Below are positions 8,155 through 15,722 of a DNA stretch of 64,000 nt, piece after piece. Position 1 is the first letter of the stretch. The number at the start of each line of letters is the position of its first letter. The stretch covers positions 38,500 to 102,499 of the forward strand of contig DASXUF010000072.1 of assembly GCA_036504975.1 (NCBI GenBank), in the 5' to 3' direction. The notes under the pieces are model-generated. The model made no database searches. It was given only the letters and a program-made list of their open reading frames with translations, and was not told the DNA's origin. This stretch comes from Candidatus Binatia bacterium (GTDB lineage Bacteria > Desulfobacterota > Binatia > UBA9968). Made by a program: the position numbers and the translations under genes.

Positions 8155-8183
8155 ATGCTAGTAAAAGCCCGGCACCGTGTCAA
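8155..8183 (-). promoter_or_regulatory. Sigma-70-type promoter for the Rieske/SBP operon, with overlapping dyad
   Basis: On the minus strand a perfect -35 TTGACA (8183-8178) is separated by 17 bases from a -10 TAGCAT (8160-8155). A 9-bp inverted repeat, GTAAAAGCC (8161-8169) and GGCTTTTAC (8210-8218), covers the spacer and the region upstream. That placement suits an operator in the divergent intergenic region between the Rieske gene and the 8270 gene. Confidence 0.6.
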
Positions 8184-8269
8184 TTATGTAATTTTTTCAG
8201 CTAAGTGTCGGCTTTTACAAAAAGAAGAACCCGCTGAAGAAACCGGTGCATTAACCGATCTATATAAGT

Positions 8270-8764
8270 ATGTTTAGAGTGCGCGCAGCATTGATGAAGC
8301 GGCCTGTCGGCGGTCTAAAGCACGCGGTCGCCTTGCGTGCGATCGGACAGGACCTGGCCGCGCTGTCGATTGAATCAGTGGAAATAACGGTCCAAGACAC
8401 TGTTTTTGTCGCCCAAGGCCGGAGCATCGGCTCGGCGCAGCCGTTTGCGCGAAAGTACAGCCCAGAAGATGTCAATCGATTGGATGAGATGGGCGCGACG
8501 CGGCAAAAGGGCGTCCTAACAACTCCCGATGCAACTTCCCTGGCGGAGTCGCTTCGGACGGTCGGTAGAATAGTGGACGATAAGAAGGGGCGCTTGATCA
8601 AGCTGGCTAAAGACCAGCGCAAGATCACATTCGAATACGAGGACGAGAACGGAGACGTTCAGCAGGAGGAGCTTTACAGCCTGTCCATCTATAAGAGCCA
8701 GCAGGAGGGATTGTCGTTGAGGGGCACGCAAAAGAAGAAAGATGTGTGGGAAGACAGCCGGTAG
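8270..8764 (+). CDS. Conserved hypothetical protein, paralogue B
   Basis: A 164-residue soluble protein of unknown function, homologous over its length to the 3034-3537 product and ending in the same Lys-x-x-Asp-Val-Trp-Glu-Asp-Ser. The start could be ATG 8270 or ATG 8294. Neither has a good Shine-Dalgarno, and conservation with paralogue A begins shortly after 8294. It is divergent from the Rieske operon. Both copies are rich in Gln, Glu, Lys and Arg, with a region of alternating hydrophobic residues that could form a small beta structure. Confidence 0.65.
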   Translation: MFRVRAALMKRPVGGLKHAVALRAIGQDLAALSIESVEITVQDTVFVAQGRSIGSAQPFARKYSPEDVNRLDEMGATRQKGVLTTPDATSLAESLRTVGRIVDDKKGRLIKLAKDQRKITFEYEDENGDVQQEELYSLSIYKSQQEGLSLRGTQKKKDVWEDSR

Positions 8765-8785
8765 CGGGAAAATGGCCGAAGCCGT

Positions 8786-8809
8786 CTTTCTAGCGGAGCT
8801 TCTCTAGAA
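8786..8809. terminator. Weak hairpin between convergent genes
   Basis: A perfect 7-bp inverted repeat, TTTCTAG / CTAGAAA, with a 10-base loop lies between the convergent ends at 8764 and 8886. There is no clear T-run. It may be a bidirectional, weak terminator. Confidence 0.3.
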
Positions 8810-8885
8810 ACCAGCCTCACAATTACTCTCGTGCCGCACTCCTTTCCCTAACGCTTTCCGCCCAACTGTAGCCTCACGCCTCGAA

Positions 8886-9773
8886 TCAGAGATAGCCCAA
8901 TCGGCGAAAATAACTTTGCGCTCCGGGATGGAGCGGCATGCCGGTCTGGACGGCGAAGCGCGGCGAGTAGAAAATCGACGAGCCGAGGTAGTGCGTCGAA
9001 GTTGAACGGTCGATAACTTCCGCCACTCTATAAGTGGTCTCCTCAGGCAGATCGGAGCGGCAGTAAAGCGTGAAGCCTTCCGCGTCCAACGTCCAGAGAT
9101 CTTTTTCCTGGTTTTTGTACGTGCCGGCTGGAATGAGGCTGGGCTTGATGCGCAGCTCCTCGGCGAGCTTTCGGGCTTCGGCTTCGGTCAAAGAGAAAAA
9201 GTTCATCGCGCGGCTTTGGGAAGGGTCGTAACGGAGCGGGCTGTTTTCTCTAAAGACGCCGTCCGCTTCGCCGCTCGCTATGAGTCGCGGGACGGAGGAA
9301 AAATCGGTGATCACCTTCCCGCCCCAGCGGGGAACGTCTTCATACGGGTCGATGCCGAAATGGCCGAAAATACCTCTGACCGGATAGGAGACGACCATAT
9401 TCGGTGCCGGCAAGCAAAATCGAACCGCAGGATGCTTTTCCGCCAGGTCCGCGAATGAATCTATCTCAAGATCGGCGCGCGCCATGTTGACGAACCAGTG
9501 CATCGGGTACTGGAGCTCGCTTAGCCCCCTTATACGGAGACGCTTCGAGTAAGGCGCCTTGCCCTCATGCGCGGCGCGCGCGGCAAAGGTCGTCGTGACG
9601 GAAATGTCGGCTTCGCCCTTGTCCACCGCGAGCGCGAGCTCCGGAACTTCGCCGCCGAGCTTCAAAAGCTCGATTTGAAAACCCGCGGCCTTCACGCCGT
9701 CGGCCAGCCAAGCTAGAATCCGCCCCCAGGTTCCTCCAGTATTAATCGTCGCGATTCTTAACGTTTCGGGCAT
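8886..9773 (-). CDS. TAXI-family TRAP-type solute-binding protein without signal peptide
   Basis: A 295-residue protein of the TAXI (TRAP-associated extracytoplasmic immunogenic) family. It begins with the first strand of the fold (Leu-Arg-Ile-Ala-Thr-Ile-Asn-Thr-Gly-Gly-Thr-Trp-Gly) and contains the family-type Asp-Ile-Ser-Val-Thr-Thr-Thr segment. No signal peptide precedes it. The start at 9773 lies 4 bases after the upstream stop; a start at 9797 would overlap that gene and add eight unrelated residues. No TRAP membrane subunit is encoded in the window. As at 3545-4654, a signal-less binding protein is translationally linked behind one with a signal. Confidence 0.8.
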   Translation of the reverse strand: MPETLRIATINTGGTWGRILAWLADGVKAAGFQIELLKLGGEVPELALAVDKGEADISVTTTFAARAAHEGKAPYSKRLRIRGLSELQYPMHWFVNMARADLEIDSFADLAEKHPAVRFCLPAPNMVVSYPVRGIFGHFGIDPYEDVPRWGGKVITDFSSVPRLIASGEADGVFRENSPLRYDPSQSRAMNFFSLTEAEARKLAEELRIKPSLIPAGTYKNQEKDLWTLDAEGFTLYCRSDLPEETTYRVAEVIDRSTSTHYLGSSIFYSPRFAVQTGMPLHPGAQSYFRRLGYL

Positions 9774-9777
9774 TTGT

Positions 9778-10758
9778 TTATCGCAGCTTCTCCGCAAACC
9801 CGCTTTTCCTCATTTCATCCACAAATCTAAGCTCGACAAAATCCTCGCCCTTCGCTTTGGCCGCCCTCGGGTCGGTCAAAGCCTGGATCTCCAGCGTCTG
9901 CTTCAATCCTTCGAGCGTCGGATAACCATCGTCCACGAGCAGCGCGGCGTTGGCTACGTACGCCGCCTCCAGGACGTCGCGGCTTGAACCGCGGGTGTAT
10001 TTTTGCATCACCTTGATCGATTCCTCTTTGTGCTTCTTGAAGAAATGACCCGCTTCGGTCATGGCCAGGACCACGCGCCGCACTTCATCAGGATTCTCCC
10101 GAATCTTTTTCCTCGTGGTGGCGATGCAGGTGAACTGGAACGGCACTTTGAGCTTGGCCATGTCGATGATCGCTTTGAGCCCGGCTTTTTCCGCCCGGAG
10201 CCTCTCTCCCTCGGTGACCACGGTAAAATCCGCTTGCCCGCTCATCATCGCGGCGAGGCGCGCCGGCGCCCCGCCGACCGTGATGGCCTTGATGTCTTTG
10301 TAAGCGACTCCCACTTTCGCAAGGGCCAGTCTGACCGCGAAGTCCGCCGAGGTCCCCGGGATATGGACGGCCGCGGTTTTGCCTTTGAGCTGCTCGGGCG
10401 ATTTGATGCTCGCGTTTCCGACGATGAAATAGGGCAGGGTATTCATCTGGCTCTGGACGATCGCAACGTCTGCTCCCGCGAGTTTGGCATTGATGACCGC
10501 CGTCCCGACGGCGCCGCTGTAACCCAAATCTCCGGCGATCATGCTTTGGATGCCGCGGACGCTGCCGTCGATAAAGAGCGTTTCGACGTCGAGCCCGTGC
10601 TTCTTATACAAGCCCGCGTCCTTGGCCAGCCAGTAGACCACCGAGCTGGTCGTATCGGTGATGTAGGCGATGTAAATCCTTGCCCCAGCGTTTCGCGCCG
10701 ATCCGACGGTCAAGCCCAGCAGCAAAGCGACAGTGATGAACCGAAATCGGTTCTTCAT
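9778..10758 (-). CDS. NMT1/THI5-like ABC solute-binding protein (SsuA/TauA class)
   Basis: A 326-residue periplasmic binding protein of the nitrate/sulfonate/taurine/pyrimidine class. A signal peptide (residues 1 to about 26) precedes the family-typical Leu-Ala-Lys-Asp-Ala-Gly-Leu-Tyr-Lys-Lys-His-Gly-Leu-Asp-Val segment. A consensus AAGGAGG lies upstream of the ATG at 10758. No permease or ATPase partner is adjacent; instead a TAXI-type protein follows with a 4-base gap. The ligand cannot be deduced. Confidence 0.85.
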   Translation of the reverse strand: MKNRFRFITVALLLGLTVGSARNAGARIYIAYITDTTSSVVYWLAKDAGLYKKHGLDVETLFIDGSVRGIQSMIAGDLGYSGAVGTAVINAKLAGADVAIVQSQMNTLPYFIVGNASIKSPEQLKGKTAAVHIPGTSADFAVRLALAKVGVAYKDIKAITVGGAPARLAAMMSGQADFTVVTEGERLRAEKAGLKAIIDMAKLKVPFQFTCIATTRKKIRENPDEVRRVVLAMTEAGHFFKKHKEESIKVMQKYTRGSSRDVLEAAYVANAALLVDDGYPTLEGLKQTLEIQALTDPRAAKAKGEDFVELRFVDEMRKSGFAEKLR

Positions 10759-10907
10759 GGCGGCAACCTCCTTGAACGGCTTCCGAACGAGGCCGCACCA
10801 TCCTTAACGCATCGGGAATCGCCGGACAAGCAGGAAAGAAATGAGGCGGGAGAAAAAAAAGGTTATCGAAGGTGAGGAATCCAGGCGCCTTGGGTTCGTT
10901 CCGCGCG

Positions 10908-10935
10908 AGCCCGCCTGGGTTTTCCCAGGCGGGCT
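10908..10935 (+). terminator. Rho-independent terminator (plus orientation)
   Basis: A perfect 12-bp stem AGCCCGCCTGGG (10908-10919) / CCCAGGCGGGCT (10924-10935) with a TTTT loop is followed on the plus strand by TTGATTT. On the minus strand no T-run follows. No plus-strand gene is apparent upstream, so the transcript it ends is unidentified. It may also insulate the divergent minus genes. Confidence 0.65.
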
Positions 10936-10993
10936 TTGATTTGGCGGCACGAGCGGCGGAAAAGTTTGGCGAGAGCAAACATTTTAGCCCTAG

Positions 10994-11212
10994 TTATCTG
11001 CGCTGAAGATTGCAAGATGAAATAGCCGAGTCGTCGGACAACGGTTGCGATCGCAGACGCTTGAGCCGGCGCTTGAGATAGCTGTCTCTCGGCCAGTTCC
11101 AATCTCGTCCCGGCAGCAAATCGCCGTAGTACGGCGCTCCGTTCACTTTACTTTGCAAGAAAATCTGCTGCCAAACGCTGGGTTTCTCTATGCTGATTTC
11201 TTGAGCTTTCAT
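10994..11212 (-). CDS. Small hypothetical protein (72 aa)
   Basis: A 72-residue soluble protein with a Trp/Tyr-containing middle (Val-Trp-Gln-Gln-Ile-Phe, Ala-Pro-Tyr-Tyr-Gly-Asp, Arg-Asp-Trp-Asn-Trp-Pro) and an Arg-rich C-terminal half. I do not recognise it. A very good Shine-Dalgarno, AGGAGG, lies 7 bases upstream of the ATG at 11212, which supports real translation. The gene upstream on the same strand is far away, so it should have its own promoter. Confidence 0.5.
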   Translation of the reverse strand: MKAQEISIEKPSVWQQIFLQSKVNGAPYYGDLLPGRDWNWPRDSYLKRRLKRLRSQPLSDDSAISSCNLQRR

Positions 11213-11563
11213 GATCGAACCTCCTGTCGGTGTAAAATTTTTTGCCGGTAACCGCGCGTCAAATTGTGATTCGATTGTCTTATTTAGAGAACAAAGGACG
11301 GTGTCTGACCATATCTTGCGATGGGCGAACTGAATTCGACGGTTAAGGAGTCAACAGCAGATTCGGTGCCAGTGAAATAGTTTGCTATGGCGATCCCCTG
11401 AATCACATTCTGCGCAAATTTTTCACGCGAAGCTCGCTCGCGTTTGCCGGCGCAGATTTCCGATCGGGCAAAATGGCGAAGTCCTCGTCACCCGAATTTA
11501 TTTTTGGGCCGGGAGAGTTTGGCTCGTGTATCGCTAACTGCTATAAGATGGGGCGCCGCTTTT
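11213..11563. other. Intergenic region between divergent genes
   Basis: About 350 bases without a convincing gene. It holds the ribosome binding site of the minus-strand small gene at its left end and a sigma-70-like promoter for the membrane protein at its right end (11519-11547). I see no RNA gene or repeat here. Confidence 0.5.
11519..11547 (+). promoter_or_regulatory. Sigma-70-type promoter before the membrane protein
   Basis: TTGGCT (11519-11524), a 17-base spacer and TATAAG (11542-11547). The start codon at 11564 would leave a leader of only about ten bases, which fits the choice of that start over an ATG at 11444. Confidence 0.5.
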
Positions 11564-12292
11564 ATGGAAACCGTCAAAGCTACGTTGTGGATCTATCGGG
11601 TCGCGCTCAAGCGCTCCGTCGAATTGCTCGCCGCCAACTGGGGCATCATCTTCGCGCCGCTGGCCTACAGCTTGATTTTGTCCGTCGCCGCGGCGCTGGC
11701 CGCGCCGTTGGGCTTCATTGGCGGATTCATTATGACGGCGGTGACTGCGGCCTGCGCGAGCTCGGGGCTGTTCCTCATCGAGAACGTCGTCCGGATGGGG
11801 AAGTTCGATCTCAACGATTTTTTTAAGGGCTTTTCGGTCTATCTCTGGGAGATTATAGGGCTCGCGTTCATCCTGTGGATCCCGATGACGCTGTTGTCGC
11901 GCGTGGCCTTTTCGACGGAGGATGGGCCGTTGATCGTTTTCATTGTACAGCTTTTTCTTTATATCATCCTAAACCCGGTGCCGGAATTGATTTATCAAAC
12001 GCGGTCTTCGGGACTCGCGCTGCTCTCCGCGAGTTACGAGTTCATCGTCGAGAACTGGATCGAATGGTTCGTGCCCAACGTGTTGATCACCGCCGTCGCT
12101 TACTTTTTGTTGGGCTGGTTGGATGTTCCGGCCTCCTACCTGCCGTCTTTTTTTCGTTTCTTTTTTCTCCTTTCGATTTTCGGGCTTCTGCTCACTTTTT
12201 TGATGATCTTCCGCGGCCTGGTGTTTTCCGAGCTCGCCGGCTCGACGCGCCGGAGCCGGGCCTACCGCTACCGCGCGCGCTCATCCGACTGA
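11564..12292 (+). CDS. Polytopic membrane protein of unknown function
   Basis: A 242-residue integral membrane protein with about six hydrophobic segments and long Phe-rich helices near the C-terminus (Pro-Ser-Phe-Phe-Arg-Phe-Phe-Phe-Leu). The architecture resembles DUF6159-like or generic six-helix membrane proteins, but no motif is diagnostic. The start at 11564 was chosen because it follows the promoter at 11519-11547. The last 12 bases overlap the convergent gene at 12281. The C-terminus is Arg-rich and probably cytoplasmic. Confidence 0.65.
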   Translation: METVKATLWIYRVALKRSVELLAANWGIIFAPLAYSLILSVAAALAAPLGFIGGFIMTAVTAACASSGLFLIENVVRMGKFDLNDFFKGFSVYLWEIIGLAFILWIPMTLLSRVAFSTEDGPLIVFIVQLFLYIILNPVPELIYQTRSSGLALLSASYEFIVENWIEWFVPNVLITAVAYFLLGWLDVPASYLPSFFRFFFLLSIFGLLLTFLMIFRGLVFSELAGSTRRSRAYRYRARSSD

Positions 12293-12565
12293 TTTCGAAG
12301 CGTTCCTTCGCGCGCACGCCCGTTTTATCCAGTGGTAGCCTTCATGGCCGGCAAGAAAAATTCCCAAGCTGAATCCGGCCCAACTCACCAGCGAAGCCGC
12401 GACAATCACGCCCACTTTGGCCTCCGCCGAATATGGCAGAAACAAGACAATGACGAAATAGGCGAGATAAACCGTGAAGCTGACCGCGATCAGAGCGACC
12501 CCCAGTAAAAAGCGCAGCCGTCTCGCGGTCGGTGCGCGGGGTTGGTTGGCATCCGGGATAGCCAT
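12281..12565 (-). CDS. Small two-helix membrane protein
   Basis: A 94-residue protein with two predicted membrane helices: about residues 18-43, then about 50-72 containing Ser-Leu-Val-Ser-Trp-Ala-Gly-Phe-Ser-Leu-Gly. The tail is short and basic. The family is not recognised. It is convergent with the 11564-12292 gene, overlapping its last codons, and divergent from the cytochrome c gene. Confidence 0.55.
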   Translation of the reverse strand: MAIPDANQPRAPTARRLRFLLGVALIAVSFTVYLAYFVIVLFLPYSAEAKVGVIVAASLVSWAGFSLGIFLAGHEGYHWIKRACARRNASKSVG

Positions 12566-12669
12566 CAGGCGGCGATCTCAAAGCTGCTGTATTCCTCCAT
12601 AACACATTTTTTTTGCTTCGTCGCGTTCCGAACGCTTGATGCCCGAGCGTCGTGACGCTCCGTGCAGTG

Positions 12670-12699
12670 TTGACAAAGGCGGAAGAACTGGATTATCAA
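12670..12699 (+). promoter_or_regulatory. Promoter for the cytochrome c / sulfite oxidase pair
   Basis: A perfect -35 TTGACA (12670-12675), an 18-base spacer and TATCAA (12694-12699). It lies just upstream of the TTG at 12720 and downstream of the ATG at 12636, which supports the TTG start. Confidence 0.45.
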
Positions 12700-12719
12700 C
12701 CGCATACCGGGACCAAGCA

Positions 12720-13076
12720 TTGAAAACGAGCCGCGGATTTTTTTTGCTCGGGTTTCTTTCTCTCGGCGCCGTCGCGCCCTCATCCTCGTGGAGCGCCGAA
12801 GATGCGGCTTCTTTGTTCAACGGCCTATGCTCGGTCTGCCACGGATCGAGCGGCAGGGGAGACGGCCCCAGCGCGGCGGGACTTCATCCAAAACCGGCTG
12901 ACTTTACCGACTGCAAAGTTATGGCCGCCGATTCCGATCAGACGCTGTTCAAGATCATCAAAGAAGGCGGGCAGAGCGTGGGACGCTCCACGGTCATGCC
13001 GTCGTGGAAGGACTCTCTCAGCGACGAGCAGATCCGTTCGCTGGTGAAATTGATCCGCGGCTTCTGCAAGAAATAG
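12720..13076 (+). CDS. Monoheme cytochrome c, likely electron acceptor of the sulfite oxidase
   Basis: A 118-residue periplasmic class I cytochrome c. The signal peptide spans residues 1 to about 25; the heme-binding Cys-Ser-Val-Cys-His is at 37-41, and a candidate distal Met ligand lies in Val-Met-Pro-Ser-Trp near residue 93. The TTG start at 12720 begins Leu-Lys-Thr-Ser-Arg and gives a well-formed signal; a promoter-like sequence lies just before it. The molybdenum oxidoreductase follows 27 bases downstream. Such pairs (SorA/SorB-type) pass electrons from sulfite oxidation to cytochrome c. Confidence 0.85.
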   Translation: MKTSRGFFLLGFLSLGAVAPSSSWSAEDAASLFNGLCSVCHGSSGRGDGPSAAGLHPKPADFTDCKVMAADSDQTLFKIIKEGGQSVGRSTVMPSWKDSLSDEQIRSLVKLIRGFCKK

Positions 13077-13103
13077 CGAGGCCGGAAGGCAAAGGAGGCG
13101 ATT

Positions 13104-14348
13104 ATGAGCCGGGAAACGTTGCTCCGCGAAGATGAATATCTCGCCGCGCGCGCCGATGAGTTTATGCGACTGGCGGCGAAAAGGCATGGCCTCTCCAGGC
13201 GCGGCTTCCTCAAGCTCCTGGCGGCATCGGGCTCGCTCGCGGCTTTCGCCGGCGGCGCGCTCCTGCCGGCCCGCGCCGGCGCGGCGGACGCGCAGCCGGT
13301 CTTGAAACCGACGCCGCCCGATCTGTTCAACGACTTCGGCAGCAACAAGGAAATGCGCTGGGAGGCGATGTATGGGCGCGGCTACCTCGTCCCCAACGAA
13401 TTATTTTTCGTGCGCAATCACACCCGCACGCCGAAGATCGAGGCGGGCAACTGGCGGCTCAAGATCGAAGGCACCGGCGTGAGCCGCGCTCTGGAGCTTA
13501 CCTACGACGATCTCCTGGCGATGCCCGCCGCATCGTTCCTTCGCTACGTCGAGTGCGCGGGCAACGGCCGGAGCTTTTTCGAGACCGCGCACGGCAAAAA
13601 AGCCCAGGGCACGCAGTGGAAGCTCGGCGCCGTCGGCGTGGCGGAATGGACCGGCGTGCCGCTGCGCGAGCTTTTAGACCGCGCGGGCGTCAAGAAGTCG
13701 GCGCGCGACGTCATGCCCGAAGGGCTGGACGATCTCAAAGTGCGCCGCCCGATGTCGCTCGCCAAAGCGATGGAGGAAGACACGCTCGTCGTCTACGCGA
13801 TGAACGGCCAGCCGCTCCCGCCCGATCACGGCTTCCCGGCGCGGCTGCTCACACCCGGCTGGATCGGCGTCGCGAACATTAAATGGGTGGGGCGCATCCA
13901 GGTCTCCGAAGAGCCGCTGTTCTCGCAATGGAACACCGACACCTACGTGATGATCGGGCCGGACTACCAGCCGAGCGCGCCCGCCAAAGGGCCGATTCTC
14001 TCGCTCCAGGCGGTGAAGAGCGCGCTGGAGCTTCCGTGGAACGGCGAAATCGCCGCCGGGCGGAGGCTTGTGCGCGGCCGCGCTTGGTCGCCGAACGGCA
14101 AGATCGAGAGAGTGGAGGTCAGCTTCGATCAAGGAAAGAGCTGGCAGAGGGCAAGGCTTAGAGAGCCGAACATCGCCAAGGCGTGGGTTCGTTGGGACGC
14201 CGACTGGGAGGCGCGGCCCGGCAAACAGACGATCCGCGTGCGCGCGACCGACGAGCGCGGCAACGCGCAGCCGGAGCGCGTTGCTTTCAACGAGCAGGGT
14301 TACCTGTTCAACGCCATGGTGGACCACCCGGTGACCGTAAAAGGATAA
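13104..14348 (+). CDS. Tat-exported sulfite-oxidase-family molybdoenzyme (SorA/SoxC-like)
   Basis: A 414-residue molybdopterin enzyme of the sulfite oxidase family. A Tat signal (Ser31-Arg32-Arg33-Gly-Phe-Leu-Lys) is followed by a hydrophobic Ala/Gly stretch. The molybdenum-ligating Cys is Cys151 in Val-Glu-Cys-Ala-Gly-Asn-Gly-Arg-Ser. A central segment with His-Gly-Phe-Pro-Ala-Arg-Leu and a C-terminal Ig-like dimerisation domain (about 310-414) complete the architecture. It is encoded just after a monoheme cytochrome c, as expected for periplasmic sulfite dehydrogenases. The exact substrate (sulfite, sulfur dehydrogenase or other) is not decided by sequence. Confidence 0.88.
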   Translation: MSRETLLREDEYLAARADEFMRLAAKRHGLSRRGFLKLLAASGSLAAFAGGALLPARAGAADAQPVLKPTPPDLFNDFGSNKEMRWEAMYGRGYLVPNELFFVRNHTRTPKIEAGNWRLKIEGTGVSRALELTYDDLLAMPAASFLRYVECAGNGRSFFETAHGKKAQGTQWKLGAVGVAEWTGVPLRELLDRAGVKKSARDVMPEGLDDLKVRRPMSLAKAMEEDTLVVYAMNGQPLPPDHGFPARLLTPGWIGVANIKWVGRIQVSEEPLFSQWNTDTYVMIGPDYQPSAPAKGPILSLQAVKSALELPWNGEIAAGRRLVRGRAWSPNGKIERVEVSFDQGKSWQRARLREPNIAKAWVRWDADWEARPGKQTIRVRATDERGNAQPERVAFNEQGYLFNAMVDHPVTVKG

Positions 14349-14372
14349 AGGATGCGAAACGAAGGAGGCCTT

Positions 14373-15689
14373 ATGAAACGCTGCACGTTATTTTTCTCGG
14401 CGCTTGCGCTATGTCTCGCGGCCAATTCCCTCCAGGCCAAAGAGGTTGTGATCGTCACTTCTTTTCCCAAAGAGCTCTTCGAAAATTACAAGAAGGCCTT
14501 CGAGACAAGATATCCGGACGTCAAAGTCGTCATCAACAACAAGCAGACCAACGCCGGCGTGACCTACCTGCGCGAGACCAAGGCGAAGCCCGAAGCGGAC
14601 ATCTTCTGGGTCAGCGCGCCGGACGCGTTCCAGACGCTCAAAAAAGACGGCCTGCTCGAAAAATATGCGCCGCCGAAGGAAGCCATGGCGAAGATTCCGT
14701 CGAAGGTCGGCAACTTTCCCGTGCACGACGCCGACGGAACCTATTTCGGCTTCGCCATCAGCGGCTACGGTCTCATGTGGAACAAAAATTATCTCCAGGG
14801 TCACAAGCTGCCGCAGCCGAAAGAATGGACGGACCTCGCCAACCCGCGTTATCACGGCCATCTGGTCATCAGCGCTCCTTCGCGCAGCGGCACCACGCAT
14901 CTGACCATCGAAACGATTCTGCAGGCCTACGGCTGGGACAAGGGCTGGAATCTTCTCCTCAACGCCGGCGGCAACATGGGAGCGATCACCGAGCGGAGCT
15001 TCGGAGTGCCGGAGGCGGTCATCAGCGGCCAGTACGGCATCGGCGTCGTGATCGACTTCTTCGGCCTGTCCGCCATCGCCAGCGGGCAGCCGGTCGATTT
15101 CGTCTATCCCTCCCTGACGTCGGTCGTGCCGGCCAGCGTCGCGATCGTGAAGGGCGCGCCGAATATGGAGAACGCCAAGGCTTTCGTCAATTACCTATTG
15201 AGCGAGCCCGGGCAGATGCTGCTCTTTTCTCCGGACATCGCGCGGCTTCCCGTCATGCCCGATCTCTACGCCAAAGCGCCAACGAATTATCCCAACCCTT
15301 TCAAGACCAAGATGGGAGGCGTGGATTTCAACGACCAGCTCTCGTCCGGCCGGCGCGACATCGTCAACTCGCTCTACGATCACATCGTCACCTTCCGCCA
15401 CAGGGAGCTGAAGGACGCGTGGGCGAGCATCTACAAAGCCGAAGAAGCGGCCGCGGCCGGCAAAGGGCCGAACGTCGCGCAGGCGCGCAGTTTGATCGCT
15501 GAAGCACGAAAGTTTGCGTCACAGGTGACCATCGATGAAAAGAAGGCGAGCGACAAGGAAGTCGTCGCCGGTTTTCGCGGCAAGACCGGGCTCAAGGCGC
15601 AGATGGAGACCGAGTGGGAGACCACGGCCAAGGCGAACTACGCCAAAGCCAAAGAGCTGGCGGACAAAGCGGCGGGTCTGGCCAAATAG
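14373..15689 (+). CDS. Iron-type ABC solute-binding protein (FbpA/AfuA-like)
   Basis: A 438-residue periplasmic binding protein. Signal peptide residues 1 to about 22 end in Leu-Gln-Ala, then strand Val-Val-Ile-Val-Thr-Ser-Phe-Pro. ATG 14373 follows AAGGAGG and is preferred over an ATG at 14352. The C-terminal 90 residues are unusually long for the family and strongly charged and helical (many Lys/Glu/Ala), suggesting an extra coiled or docking segment. Permease and ATPase genes follow directly, so unlike the earlier binding proteins this one has a complete transporter. Confidence 0.88.
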   Translation: MKRCTLFFSALALCLAANSLQAKEVVIVTSFPKELFENYKKAFETRYPDVKVVINNKQTNAGVTYLRETKAKPEADIFWVSAPDAFQTLKKDGLLEKYAPPKEAMAKIPSKVGNFPVHDADGTYFGFAISGYGLMWNKNYLQGHKLPQPKEWTDLANPRYHGHLVISAPSRSGTTHLTIETILQAYGWDKGWNLLLNAGGNMGAITERSFGVPEAVISGQYGIGVVIDFFGLSAIASGQPVDFVYPSLTSVVPASVAIVKGAPNMENAKAFVNYLLSEPGQMLLFSPDIARLPVMPDLYAKAPTNYPNPFKTKMGGVDFNDQLSSGRRDIVNSLYDHIVTFRHRELKDAWASIYKAEEAAAAGKGPNVAQARSLIAEARKFASQVTIDEKKASDKEVVAGFRGKTGLKAQMETEWETTAKANYAKAKELADKAAGLAK

Positions 15690-15722
15690 CTGTCAGCGAT
15701 CAGCCGTCAGCCTTCAGCTTCC

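Noticed and set aside
10003-10875. A plus-strand frame antisense to the NMT1-type gene that would end near the terminator at 10908
   Set aside because: It would explain the terminator, but its sequence is His/Asp/Arg-rich shadow text with no ribosome binding site.
14183-15502. A 439-codon plus-strand frame across the sulfite oxidase and binding-protein genes
   Set aside because: It is an out-of-frame reading of two strongly supported genes.
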